Part shown: positions 15,186 through 22,037 of the stretch, piece after piece
How positions within the stretch are numbered: the first letter of the stretch is position 1
How the letters are laid out: every line of letters begins with the position of its first letter
NCBI GenBank assembly: GCA_945878385.1
Contig: CAMCTE010000015.1
Coordinates: 1 to 22,037 of the forward strand
DNA: 22,037 nucleotides
Direction: 5' to 3'
Source of the DNA: Azohydromonas lata NBRC 102462
GTDB taxonomy: Bacteria > Pseudomonadota > Gammaproteobacteria > Burkholderiales > Burkholderiaceae_C
Made by a program: the position numbers and the translations under genes
Notes under the pieces: model-generated
Told to the model about the DNA's origin: nothing
Seen by the model: the letters and a program-made list of their open reading frames with translations, nothing else
Database searches by the model: none

Positions 15186-15224
15186 TTGAACCGACGAAAC
15201 GATCAAACCAACCCGTCGATCCAC

Positions 15225-15713
15225 ATGGCCCCACCCAAACGCCGAACCCGCCCGCAGGCGCCCGTGGCCCTGCACGGTCCGCGCGACGAAATCGACCGCG
15301 CCCTGCTGACGCTGCTGCAAACCCATGCCCGCCAAAGCACCGCCGACCTGGCGCGCCAACTGGGCGTGGCCCGCACCACCGTGCTGGCACGCCTGAACCG
15401 GTTGGAACGCGACCGCGTGATCCTGGGCTACACGGTGCGGCTGGGCCAAGACGAACAGGACGCCGGCCTTCAGGCCTTCGTGCACATCGCCGTGCAGCCT
15501 CGCAGCGGCCGCGGTGTGGAATCACGCCTGCAGCGCATGCCCGAGGTGCGGCAGTTGTGCACCGTCAGCGGCGAATTCGACTATGTGGCGCAGCTGCACG
15601 CACCTTCAGCGCTGCGGCTGGACGGCCTGCTTGATGAAATCGGCAGGCTGGACGGCGTGATCCGAACGCAAACCTCGGTGGTACTGGCCCGGCGAATCGA
15701 CCGGCTGGGCTGA
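15225..15713 (+). CDS. Lrp/AsnC-family transcriptional regulator
   Basis: This 162-residue regulator starts with a basic tail (MAPPKRRTRPQ) and then the AsnC-type helix-turn-helix: DEIDRALLTLLQTHARQSTADLARQLGV followed by ARTTVLARLNRLERDRVI (about residues 22-65). The C-terminal half is the RAM/alpha-beta sandwich domain, seen in TVSGEFDYVAQLHAPS and in the closing TSVVLARRI. Members usually bind an amino acid and act as local or global regulators. Its divergent position next to the lysine-oxidation pair suggests that it senses lysine or a lysine catabolite. The start is uncertain: ATG 15225 has no clear ribosome-binding site and a TTG at 15186 in frame would add 13 residues. The family call is firm; the ligand is inference. 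Confidence 0.92.
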   Translation: MAPPKRRTRPQAPVALHGPRDEIDRALLTLLQTHARQSTADLARQLGVARTTVLARLNRLERDRVILGYTVRLGQDEQDAGLQAFVHIAVQPRSGRGVESRLQRMPEVRQLCTVSGEFDYVAQLHAPSALRLDGLLDEIGRLDGVIRTQTSVVLARRIDRLG

Positions 15714-15733
15714 GCCCGCCGCGCTGGTCGAAG

Positions 15734-15768
15734 CGCGCCAGCCACTGGCGCGGGCGCATGGGTGCGCC
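15734..15768. terminator. Two adjacent GC hairpins between convergent genes
   Basis: CGCGCCAG-CCA-CTGGCGCG (15734-15752, perfect 8 bp) is immediately followed by GGCGCA-TGGG-TGCGCC (15753-15768, perfect 6 bp). They lie between the convergent Lrp-type gene and the GDT1-family gene. No T-run is present, so the terminator role is inferred from position and stem strength. Confidence 0.5.
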
Positions 15769-15808
15769 ACCCACACGGCGCCCAATGACCGCAGCATTGC
15801 CGCTCATG

Positions 15809-16381
15809 TCAGAACAACTGCCCCACGTTGAACAAGGTCAACACACCCAACACTGCAAAGATGAAGGCCGCAATGCCGTGCACCAGCCGCATCGATATCT
15901 TCTGCGCAATGCGGTCGCCCAAGAAAACCGCCGGCACATTGGCCAGCATCATGCCCAAGGTCGTGCCCAGCACCACCGCCACCACCTCGGTGTAGCGCGC
16001 GGCCAGGGCCACGGTGGCAATCTGCGTCTTGTCGCCCATTTCGGCCAGGAAGAAGGCAATCACGGTGGTGCCGAACACTCCGAAGCGCTGGTGCTGAGCA
16101 CCGGCATCTTCATCAATCTCATCAGGCACCAGCATCCAACCGGCCATGGCCAGGAAGGACAAACCGATGACCCAGCGCAGCACATTCGGCCCCATCGCCT
16201 GCGCCACCCAACCACCCACCGCGCCGGCGGCGGCATGGTTCAACACGGTGGCCACAAAGATGCCCGCAATGATGGGAATCGGCTTGCGAAAGGCCGCCGC
16301 CAGCACGATAGCCAACAGTTGGGTCTTGTCGCCCATTTCACCCAGTGCAACCACACCGGTGGAGATCAAGAAGGCTTCCAT
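15809..16381 (-). CDS. GDT1/TMEM165-family (UPF0016) cation transporter, probable manganese exporter
   Basis: This is a 190-residue inner-membrane protein with about six helices arranged as two homologous halves. Each half carries the family signature: EMGDKT at 15-20 and EMGDKT at 114-119, which form the cation site. Characterised relatives move Mn2+ and/or Ca2+, and bacterial members export manganese or help load it into compartments. A short acidic cytosolic loop (DEIDEDAG, 87-94) joins the halves. ATG 16381 begins at the conserved first helix and has no ribosome-binding site; a -10-like TACACT ends 8 bases upstream, so the message may be leaderless. I looked for a yybP-ykoY manganese riboswitch in the 131-bp gap and did not see one. 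The gene is divergent from the small heat-shock gene. Confidence 0.9.
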   Translation of the reverse strand: MEAFLISTGVVALGEMGDKTQLLAIVLAAAFRKPIPIIAGIFVATVLNHAAAGAVGGWVAQAMGPNVLRWVIGLSFLAMAGWMLVPDEIDEDAGAQHQRFGVFGTTVIAFFLAEMGDKTQIATVALAARYTEVVAVVLGTTLGMMLANVPAVFLGDRIAQKISMRLVHGIAAFIFAVLGVLTLFNVGQLF

Positions 16382-16512
16382 GGCGCGCGAGTGTAGCCAC
16401 GCACCAGGGCTGCGCCGGCTCAAGCGCCTGGGCCCTCATCGGCTACAAGATCAGCCCGAAGACCTCCTACCCGTCTTCAACCCTTCCACCCCACTTCTTC
16501 AGGAGTCTCCAC

Positions 16513-16938
16513 ATGAACGAAATGCGCCTACTCGACCCCTTCCTGCGCGACCCCTTCGATGACAGCCTGCGAGGCCTCATGCGCCCCTGGCGCATGAGCC
16601 TGGTTGATGGCGCACCGCGCATGCGCGTGGATGTGTCCGAACAGGAAAACAGCTACCTGGTCAAAGCTGATATTCCCGGCATGCGCAAGGAAGACATTGA
16701 TGTGCGCATCGACGGCAACCTGGTGACCCTGAGCGCACAAAGCAAGTCGGAGAAGCAGGAAGTCGACGACGGCCGCGTGCTGTTCAAGGAGCGGCAGGAG
16801 GGCTATGCCAGCCGTTCATTCAGCCTGGACTGCCCCGTGGATGAAGCGCGTGCCGATGCACGCTATCAAGACGGCATCCTCACGCTGAAATTGCCCAAGA
16901 AGGCCGCCGGCAGCACCAAACGGTTGTCGGTTCAGTAG
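16513..16938 (+). CDS. Hsp20 / alpha-crystallin small heat-shock protein
   Basis: This 141-residue ATP-independent holdase binds unfolding proteins in the cytosol. The alpha-crystallin domain spans about residues 36-128, beginning MRVDVSEQENSYLVKADIPG and ending with the conserved GILTLKLPKK. The tail KRLSVQ provides the short hydrophobic L-x-V anchor used in oligomer assembly. The N-terminal arm (MNEMRLLDPFLRDPFDDSLRG) is typical for bacterial class A/B members. ATG 16513 is preceded by AGGAG at 16501-16505 with 7-base spacing, so the start is firm even though the frame is open further upstream. I searched the upstream gap for a sigma-32 promoter or a thermosensor hairpin and found nothing convincing. 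It appears to be a single-gene unit. Confidence 0.95.
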   Translation: MNEMRLLDPFLRDPFDDSLRGLMRPWRMSLVDGAPRMRVDVSEQENSYLVKADIPGMRKEDIDVRIDGNLVTLSAQSKSEKQEVDDGRVLFKERQEGYASRSFSLDCPVDEARADARYQDGILTLKLPKKAAGSTKRLSVQ

Positions 16939-17035
16939 CCGGCTTGCGCGGGCGCGCGCTGCGCGCACCTGCGCTTCGATGGGAGGATAGACTCCAAAAC
17001 ATTCGCGAAACCAGCGGTGCAGGAGGACCTCCCCT

Positions 17036-18125
17036 TTGAGCATCCAACACACGGGCAGGCCCCGCTGTTGCTGGCGCCGGCGCGTAAGCCTAGGCATCGG
17101 CTTGGCTGCCTTGGCGGCCGTGGCCACCACGGGCTGCGCTGCAGGCACCCGTGCACCAGACGGCCCGGTGGCGCAGGAGATGAGCCTGCCCACCGTCGCC
17201 CACCCCGGGGAATCCGCCAGTCTGCGTGCGCGCCTGCGGGGTACCCTGGTGGCATGGGCCGGCCCGCGCGGGCGCCGCGAACTCTTCGAATTGAACCTGC
17301 CCAATGGCGAACGCCGAGTGCGGCCGCTCCACGAGCCGGGCTCTGTCCTGTCAGGGGAAACCAGCGAACCGGACATGCAGGGCCGCATCGCCGTCGGCAT
17401 GTCCACGCCCGACACCCAGGCCCCGCCCAAGGTCAGTGGATTTGATCTGGTAGACCGTTCCGGCAAGCGCCTAGCCCTGATGCGAGTGGCCGAAGCCGCC
17501 CGGCTCTTTTCTCAGGACACCGCGCTTTCCTTCGACGGCGGCCGCTTGGCCTACCTGCGCACGCCCATGGTGCCCAGCGCCCCCGATGCACCCCGCGGCA
17601 CGGTCGTCGCCTTCCACCTTTGGGCCGCATTCAGCGATGGCCGCAGCGAACCCCGGCGCCTGCTGGCCGACCCCTTGGTGCTGGGCAGCGGCCTGTTGGG
17701 CTCCACCCTGTCCAGGCCACCAGGTGTGGGTGTCCACCGACGGCAAGAGCCTGTTGGTGCGCCTGCAGGAGGAAGCGGCCCGGGTGGCCGGCGCGCAGCC
17801 CACCACCAAGGCCGCTCCGCTCTCGGCGCAGCGCCCTACGGCATTGGTGCGCCGCGCAGTGCAGGCCTAAGGCGAATTCGGTGCGCCCCAGGCGTTGGCC
17901 CACCTTCCCAAGGAGATCACCGCGGTGCTGGCCTGGCTGGACGACCGCTATCTGGTGTACCGCGGCGATGTCACGCCCGGAGCCCCCTCCGGGCTGACGA
18001 CCAGCAACAGCCCATTGGTGGGCCCAAAACGGTTGCAGGCGGTCAAGGTGATGGACACGCAGACCGGTGAATTCCTCACCGTGCTGGAGGGGGTGGACCC
18101 AAGAGCCAGAATCGCGGTGCGCTGA
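17036..18125 (+). pseudogene. Broken gene for an exported lipoprotein with beta-propeller-like repeats
   Basis: The reading frame starts at TTG 17036 behind a strong AGGAGG site. It gives an arginine-rich leader (CCWRRRVSLGIGLAALAAVA) ending in a lipobox-like TTGC, then coding-quality sequence to about 17713. There the sense moves to another frame (one extra base or two missing, 17705-17720) and continues as GHQVWVSTDGKSLLVRLQEE. That second frame is cut by a TAA at 17868-17870, then resumes as GEFGAPQALAHLPKEITAVL to a final stop at 18125. Repeats such as SFDGGRLAYLR and VSTDGKSLL resemble the PD40/TolB-like propeller blades of periplasmic proteins. I do not recognise the family beyond that. 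Two separate lesions argue for real decay, but sequencing error cannot be excluded. The first frame stays open to 18070 without coding character. Confidence 0.75.
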
Positions 18126-18225
18126 GCATCGTGGTCTCTTGCCTTCCCCATAATGCGGGTCGTGTGCCGCAGCCTGCTGCGCCACCGCTTCACGCCGCAC
18201 TCGTTCCTGTCTCTAGGCCCGCACC

Positions 18226-18864
18226 GTGTTCCAGTACCACACCATCCCCGTCACCCCTTTTCAGCAGAACTGCTCGATCGTGTGGTGCGACCAAACCATG
18301 GACGCAGCCGTCATCGACCCCGGTGGTGAACTGACGCGCATTCGCGATGAGATCAAGAAGCGCGGCCTGACGCTCAAGGCCATCTGGCTCACGCACGCCC
18401 ACATCGACCATGCCGGCGGCACGGGCCAACTGGCCCGGGAAGATCAGTTGCCCATCATCGGCCCGCACCCGGGTGACCAATTCTGGATCGACGGCCTGCC
18501 GCAGCAAAGCGTGCAGTTCGGCTTCCCCAAGGCCGAAATGTTCAAACCCGACCGCTGGCTGGCCGATGGCGACACCGTCACCATGGGCAACTGCACCTTG
18601 GACGTGCGCCACTGCCCTGGCCACACGCCCGGTCATGTGGTCTTCCATTCCAAAGAAGGCCAGCGCTGCTTCGTGGGCGATGTGCTGTTTGCCGGCAGCA
18701 TCGGCCGCACCGATTTTCCGGGCGGCAACTACGACACGCTGATCGCCAGCATCACGCAGCGGTTGTGGCCCATGGGCGATGAAACGGTCTTCATTCCGGG
18801 TCACGGCCCCGAGAGCCACTTCGGCCGTGAACGGCGCAGCAATCCCTATGTGGGCGGTACCTGA
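18226..18864 (+). CDS. Metallo-beta-lactamase-fold hydrolase, glyoxalase II-like (YcbL type)
   Basis: This 212-residue protein has the binuclear zinc motif THAHIDH (His57, His59, Asp61, His62), His133 in PGHTPGH, bridging Asp152 in VGDVLFAGSIGRTD and His193 in IPGHGP. That set and the short length match the YcbL subgroup, which lacks the C-terminal glutathione-binding domain of classical glyoxalase II and hydrolyses thioesters such as S-lactoylglutathione with modest activity. The start is GTG 18226, chosen because the family N terminus (FQYHTIPVTPFQQNC) begins there; the ribosome-binding site is weak. A -10-like CATAAT at 18149-18154 may serve as its promoter. The gene is convergent with the M48 protease gene, with only 6 bases between the stops. 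The true substrate is unknown. Confidence 0.92.
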   Translation: MFQYHTIPVTPFQQNCSIVWCDQTMDAAVIDPGGELTRIRDEIKKRGLTLKAIWLTHAHIDHAGGTGQLAREDQLPIIGPHPGDQFWIDGLPQQSVQFGFPKAEMFKPDRWLADGDTVTMGNCTLDVRHCPGHTPGHVVFHSKEGQRCFVGDVLFAGSIGRTDFPGGNYDTLIASITQRLWPMGDETVFIPGHGPESHFGRERRSNPYVGGT

Positions 18865-18870
18865 ACGCGC

Positions 18871-19917
18871 CTAGGACTTCGCCGATGTCGGCGGGCCGAA
18901 TACCCGGTCGGGGCGCGGTGCGCGCGCATACAAGGGCTGCACCTTGGACAGCACCTTCTGGATGTCTTGTATGCGCGAATCACCCGCCGGGTGCGTGCTC
19001 ATGAACTCCGGCGGCGCGCCCTTGTTGGCCTGCAGCATCTTTTGCCACAGCGTCACGCCGGCTTCAGGGTTGTAGCCTGCGCGGGCCGCCAGGTCCAAGC
19101 CCACCAAGTCGGCTTCGGTTTCATCGTCGCGGCTGAATTTCAGCGTCAACAGTTGCGCGCCCATGCCCACGGCCAGGTCACCCACCTGGCCCAGGCCCAG
19201 CAGCGAAGACACCAGGTTCGCACCGAGGCGCGTAGCCGCTTGCTTGCCCATGCGTTCACGGGCGTGTTCACGCAGCGCGTGCGCCACTTCATGGCCCATG
19301 ATCATGGCCACTTCATCGTCGCTCAACTGCAGCTTGGACAGAATGCCCCAGTAAAACGCGATCTTGCCGCCCGGCATGCAGAACGCATTGACCTGCTGGC
19401 TGCCGAACAATTGCACATCCCAGGTCCAGTCGCGCGCACGCGGGTTCCAAGGAGCTGCGAAGGGGATGATGCGCTGTGAGATGGCCCGCAGTCGAACCAG
19501 TTGCGGATGATCCGCCTGCGCCAGTTGGTTCTTCTGCTGGGCCTCCCGCGTCATTTGCCGAAACTGCACGGCTGCGGCCTGCTCCACCTGCTCCGGCGGT
19601 ATGGCTTTCACGAACACCGAAGTCTTGCCCACCTCCTTGCGCAGGCCCTCATCCACAGGCGGTGCAGGCGGCGCCGCAGGCCCAGACTGTGCCCAGGCAC
19701 CACCACCCAGCATGGAGGCGGCCGAGACAGCGGCCAACCCGGTGAACAAACGCCGCCCATGCAAGCCACAGGCCAGGCGCACGCCCGCCCCGTGGCAGGC
19801 GCAGCGGCGCGCGGCCACCAGGGGCGGCAGCGGGAAGTCACCGTCGGTGCGAAAGCCGGCCTGTGCACCGCGCACGGCCGGCCGCTCGTCGGGGGATTGG
19901 CGAAGTTCGTCGTTCAT
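18871..19917 (-). CDS. Exported M48-family zinc metalloprotease (BepA/YcaL-like)
   Basis: This is a periplasmic or membrane-associated gluzincin. The zinc site is HEVAH (His209, Glu210, His213) with the third ligand Glu268 in DETEAD. The family's NAFCMPGGKIAFYWGIL segment and a terminal STHPAGDSRIQDIQ also fit. Related proteins take part in outer-membrane protein quality control. The N terminus is odd: 54 residues, including a Cys/His cluster (RRCACHGAG, then ACGLHG), precede a Tat-like signal GRRLFTGLAAVSAASMLGGGAWAQ. A GTG start at 19782 would give a compact signal peptide (VRLACGLHGRRLFTG...), so the annotated ATG at 19917 may be too far upstream. The gene follows the AmpG-like permease by 31 bases and could be cotranscribed with it. 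Confidence 0.9.
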   Translation of the reverse strand: MNDELRQSPDERPAVRGAQAGFRTDGDFPLPPLVAARRCACHGAGVRLACGLHGRRLFTGLAAVSAASMLGGGAWAQSGPAAPPAPPVDEGLRKEVGKTSVFVKAIPPEQVEQAAAVQFRQMTREAQQKNQLAQADHPQLVRLRAISQRIIPFAAPWNPRARDWTWDVQLFGSQQVNAFCMPGGKIAFYWGILSKLQLSDDEVAMIMGHEVAHALREHARERMGKQAATRLGANLVSSLLGLGQVGDLAVGMGAQLLTLKFSRDDETEADLVGLDLAARAGYNPEAGVTLWQKMLQANKGAPPEFMSTHPAGDSRIQDIQKVLSKVQPLYARAPRPDRVFGPPTSAKS

Positions 19918-19948
19918 GGCCCGTCAGTTCGGGTTGAAAACCCAAGAG

Positions 19949-21553
19949 TCAAGCGCTTGATTTTGCAGCCACTGGGCTTTCCAGTGCACGCACTTCCCTA
20001 CGCAGCCACCACAGCAGCCCCAAACCTGGCAGGGCCACTACGGTACTCGCCACGAAGAACACTGGCCAGCCGATGCTCTCGGCCAGCACACCGGCCATGG
20101 GCCCCACCCACACCCGGCCCACCGATGCGAATGCACTGAGCAGCGCGAAGTGTGTGGCGGTGTAACGCTGGTTGCAAAGGCTCATCAGGAAGGCCACGAA
20201 GGCTGCCGTGCCCATACCACCGCTGAGGTTTTCGAAGGCAATCACCATCAGCAGGCTGCCATCCACCGGGGTGGCCGCAGCCAGCTTCACGAAGCCCCAG
20301 TCGAAGGCTGGCAACAGCACCGCGCCCAGCGACCCCTTGCCTGTGGCAGCCAACCACCAGAAGCCCAGGTTGCTGGCCATCTGAAGCAAGCCGAAAGCCA
20401 GCAAGGAACGCCACAGGCCCAGGCCCAGCATCAGTGCGCCCCCCAGCAGCGCGCCGCCGATGGTCAGCCACAGGCCGATCACCTTGTTCACCACACCCAC
20501 CTCAGCGCTGGAGAAGGCCATCGACTTCAGCAGGAAAGGCGTCATCAGCGAACCGGCAAAGGCATCCCCCAACTTGTAGAGAACGATCAACCCCAGGAAG
20601 GCCCATGCGCGCGGTTGCGAAAAGTAACTCGACAGGCCCGACAGCAGCGTGACGAACCCGGCACGGCGCGCTGCCCAGGCGGCCAATGGAATCGTCAGCG
20701 CCAGCCCCAGCAGCAGTGCCAACAGGTTCACCCATTTGCCCTGCAAGGCCGCCGGCATGGTCGAACCCTGCAGCAGCGGGCCCAACAGCACCTGCGCCAC
20801 ATCGGTACCGAATCGTTCAGTCAAGCCCACACCCACGGCCACCGCCACCACGATGGCGGCAAAGCCCCACAGGTCGCGGGCGGCGGGCGCCAGCGCAGCT
20901 TGTGCAGCAGCCGTGCGGTCAGCGTCTGCAGCCAGGGGCGGCGTCAACACCGCGCTCACCGCCGCCAGCAACAGCATCAAGCCCGCCATCCCTTCATACA
21001 CCTCAGCCCAGGACCAGCCGCCGCCCTGTTGGGCATCGGTCCAGATGAAGGCCAGGCCGCCGCTGACCACCATCGCCAGCCGGTACCCCATCACATTCAG
21101 CGAAGCCCCCAGGCCCCGCTCTCGGGCCTGCAGCAGTTCGGTGCGGTACGCATCAATCACCACATCCTGCGACGCGGACAAAAACGCCACCAACACCGCC
21201 AAGGCCGCGTAGAGCTTCAATTCCTGTGAGGGAGAGGTTTGCGACAGCGCCCACAAGGCCGCAGCCAGCAACACCTGGGTCAGCACCATCCAACCGCGGC
21301 GGCGCCCCAAAAGCGGCAGGTCGAAGCGGTCGATCAGCGGCGCCCACAGAAACTTGAAGGTGTAGGGCAGGCCCACCAGGCTCAGGAAGCCGATGGTGGC
21401 CAAGTCCAGCCCCTCCAGGCTCATCCAGGCCTGCAGCGCTTGGCCCGTCAAGGCCAGGGGCAGGCCGGAGGCGAAGCCCAACACAGTGACCAACGCAAGG
21501 CGCCAGGCGCGTGCGGGCCAGGCCGTAGACGCGGCAATAGCAGAAGGCAGCAT
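19949..21553 (-). CDS. ampG: AmpG-type muropeptide permease (MFS)
   Basis: AmpG is a major-facilitator transporter that imports GlcNAc-anhydroMurNAc-peptides from the periplasm for peptidoglycan recycling; in many species these also signal beta-lactamase induction. The 534-residue protein has a dozen or more hydrophobic segments. The family signature in the first helices is GFASGLPLALTGQALQAWM followed by IGFLSLVGLPYTFKFLWAPLIDRF and GRRRGW. SASQDVVIDAYRTELL and AFENLSGGMGTAAFVAFLMSLC are further AmpG-typical stretches. ATG 21553 is chosen; a TTG at 21604 would add 17 residues that look unrelated. Neither has a clear ribosome-binding site. Upstream lies the divergent M13 peptidase gene (113-base gap), downstream the M48 protease. 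No ampD, nagZ or ampC gene is in view, so the substrate is inferred from the family. Confidence 0.87.
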   Translation of the reverse strand: MLPSAIAASTAWPARAWRLALVTVLGFASGLPLALTGQALQAWMSLEGLDLATIGFLSLVGLPYTFKFLWAPLIDRFDLPLLGRRRGWMVLTQVLLAAALWALSQTSPSQELKLYAALAVLVAFLSASQDVVIDAYRTELLQARERGLGASLNVMGYRLAMVVSGGLAFIWTDAQQGGGWSWAEVYEGMAGLMLLLAAVSAVLTPPLAADADRTAAAQAALAPAARDLWGFAAIVVAVAVGVGLTERFGTDVAQVLLGPLLQGSTMPAALQGKWVNLLALLLGLALTIPLAAWAARRAGFVTLLSGLSSYFSQPRAWAFLGLIVLYKLGDAFAGSLMTPFLLKSMAFSSAEVGVVNKVIGLWLTIGGALLGGALMLGLGLWRSLLAFGLLQMASNLGFWWLAATGKGSLGAVLLPAFDWGFVKLAAATPVDGSLLMVIAFENLSGGMGTAAFVAFLMSLCNQRYTATHFALLSAFASVGRVWVGPMAGVLAESIGWPVFFVASTVVALPGLGLLWWLRREVRALESPVAAKSSA

Positions 21554-21666
21554 GGCCGGGATTGTCGGCGCTTTGAACCTTGCCCCAGGGCCGCAGCCGC
21601 TCAAGTTGCTGGTCTGGCAAACCCCCGCCCGCGCCGCGCGTGTGCCGCTGGCGCTATCCTGCGGGC

Positions 21667-22037
21667 ATGACGAATCTCAAGCCCCAACCCCTGCTGTGCC
21701 ACCTGTCGTTCAGCCTGCTGGCTGCGTTCGCGGCGCTGGCCGCCCCGGCCGGCGCCAATGAAACCACCACCGCGGCCTGCACCGACTTCTACGACCATGT
21801 GAACGGCCAGTGGGTCAACCGCACCGAACTGCCGGCCGACCGCGCCCGCATCGGCAGTTTCGACCAGTTGGCCACCTCCAACACACGGTTGCTGATTCGT
21901 TCGCTGGACCAACTGTTGGCAGACCCCAAACGGCAGGACACCCCGGGCCTGAAGCTGTTGGCCGCCTGGTACGGCAGCGCCCTGGACCCGGCCATCGCCA
22001 AGGCCGCCGGCCTGAAGCCCGCACAGCCCCTGCTGCA
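21667..22037 (+). CDS. M13-family metallopeptidase, N-terminal part (3' end outside window)
   Basis: Only about 123 codons are present. A signal peptide (MTNLKPQPLLCHLSFSLLAAFAALAAPAGA) is followed by TTTAACTDFYDHVNGQWVNRTELPADRARIGSFDQL. This matches the N-terminal start of neprilysin/PepO-type zinc peptidases (D-F-Y-x-x-V-N-G-x-W pattern). The catalytic HExxH and ExxxD lie far downstream, off the right edge, so activity and integrity cannot be checked. Bacterial members are periplasmic or secreted peptidases acting on small peptides. ATG 21667 has no ribosome-binding site; a -10-like TATCCT ends 6 bases upstream, so leaderless translation is possible. The frame is open to the end of the window. 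It is divergent from the AmpG-type gene. Confidence 0.9.
   Translation, partial: MTNLKPQPLLCHLSFSLLAAFAALAAPAGANETTTAACTDFYDHVNGQWVNRTELPADRARIGSFDQLATSNTRLLIRSLDQLLADPKRQDTPGLKLLAAWYGSALDPAIAKAAGLKPAQPLL

Noticed and set aside
16382..16512. Manganese riboswitch (yybP-ykoY) or sigma-32 promoter in the GDT1/hsp20 divergon
   Set aside because: I could not find the conserved riboswitch core or a properly spaced CTTGAA / CCCCAT pair. Some C-rich stretches resemble a -10 but have no partner.
16954..16966. GCGCG-CTG-CGCGC inverted repeat after hsp20 as a terminator
   Set aside because: It is short, lies in alternating GC sequence where such repeats arise by chance, and has no T-run.
17700..17730. 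Programmed ribosomal frameshift in the lipoprotein gene
   Set aside because: No slippery heptamer or downstream structure is evident, and a further in-frame TAA at 17868 would still truncate the product. Decay or sequence error is simpler.
19931..19943. GGGTT-GAA-AACCC repeat between the AmpG-type and M48 genes as a terminator
   Set aside because: It has a 5-bp stem without a T-tract in a 31-base gap between co-directional genes. It is too weak to split the pair.
20150..21229. 359-codon plus-strand frame opposite the AmpG-type gene
   Set aside because: The product is Gln/His/Arg-rich with no recognisable domain, while the opposite strand encodes a clear multi-helix transporter.

Overview
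This is a GC-rich, densely coding chromosomal window with codon use and gene content typical of a facultatively autotrophic betaproteobacterium, most likely order Burkholderiales. I cannot fix the genus from sequence alone. I see no tRNA, rRNA, insertion sequence, integrase, phage gene or CRISPR array, and no stretch over 300 bases lacks a gene.

Left part (1-8507): on the minus strand a Calvin-Benson-Bassham operon runs right to left as cbbL-cbbS-cbbX-cbbY-cbbF-cbbP. It encodes red-type (form IC) RuBisCO, its AAA+ activase, the xylulose-1,5-bisphosphate phosphatase, fructose-1,6-bisphosphatase and phosphoribulokinase. The LysR regulator gene cbbR is divergent, separated by a 132-bp control region holding a plausible promoter and an inverted repeat. 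Downstream on the same strand lie a small periplasmic cytochrome c, a strong intrinsic terminator, and molybdate transporter genes modA and modB (modB runs off the left edge).

Middle (8508-12360, plus strand): a membrane-bound hybrid histidine kinase directly behind cbbR, a nitroreductase-family flavoprotein, and a cyanophycinase-family peptidase carrying a Tat-like lipoprotein signal.

Lysine module (12376-15713): an ALDH7-type aldehyde dehydrogenase and a saccharopine-dehydrogenase-family reductase form a minus-strand pair. A divergent Lrp/AsnC regulator sits upstream. Together they fit oxidation of lysine to 2-aminoadipate through the 6-semialdehyde.

Right part (15809-22037): a GDT1-family (UPF0016) cation transporter, a small heat-shock protein, a broken gene for an exported beta-propeller-like lipoprotein (one frameshift plus one in-frame stop), a glyoxalase-II-like metallo-hydrolase, an exported M48 metalloprotease, an AmpG-type muropeptide permease, and the first third or less of a secreted M13 peptidase.

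Most of the window is ordinary core metabolism. The items most worth a second look are the orphan hybrid kinase beside cbbR, the exported cyanophycinase, the decayed lipoprotein gene, the terminator abutting modA, and the regulatory palindromes at the cbbR/cbbL and lysine-gene divergons.
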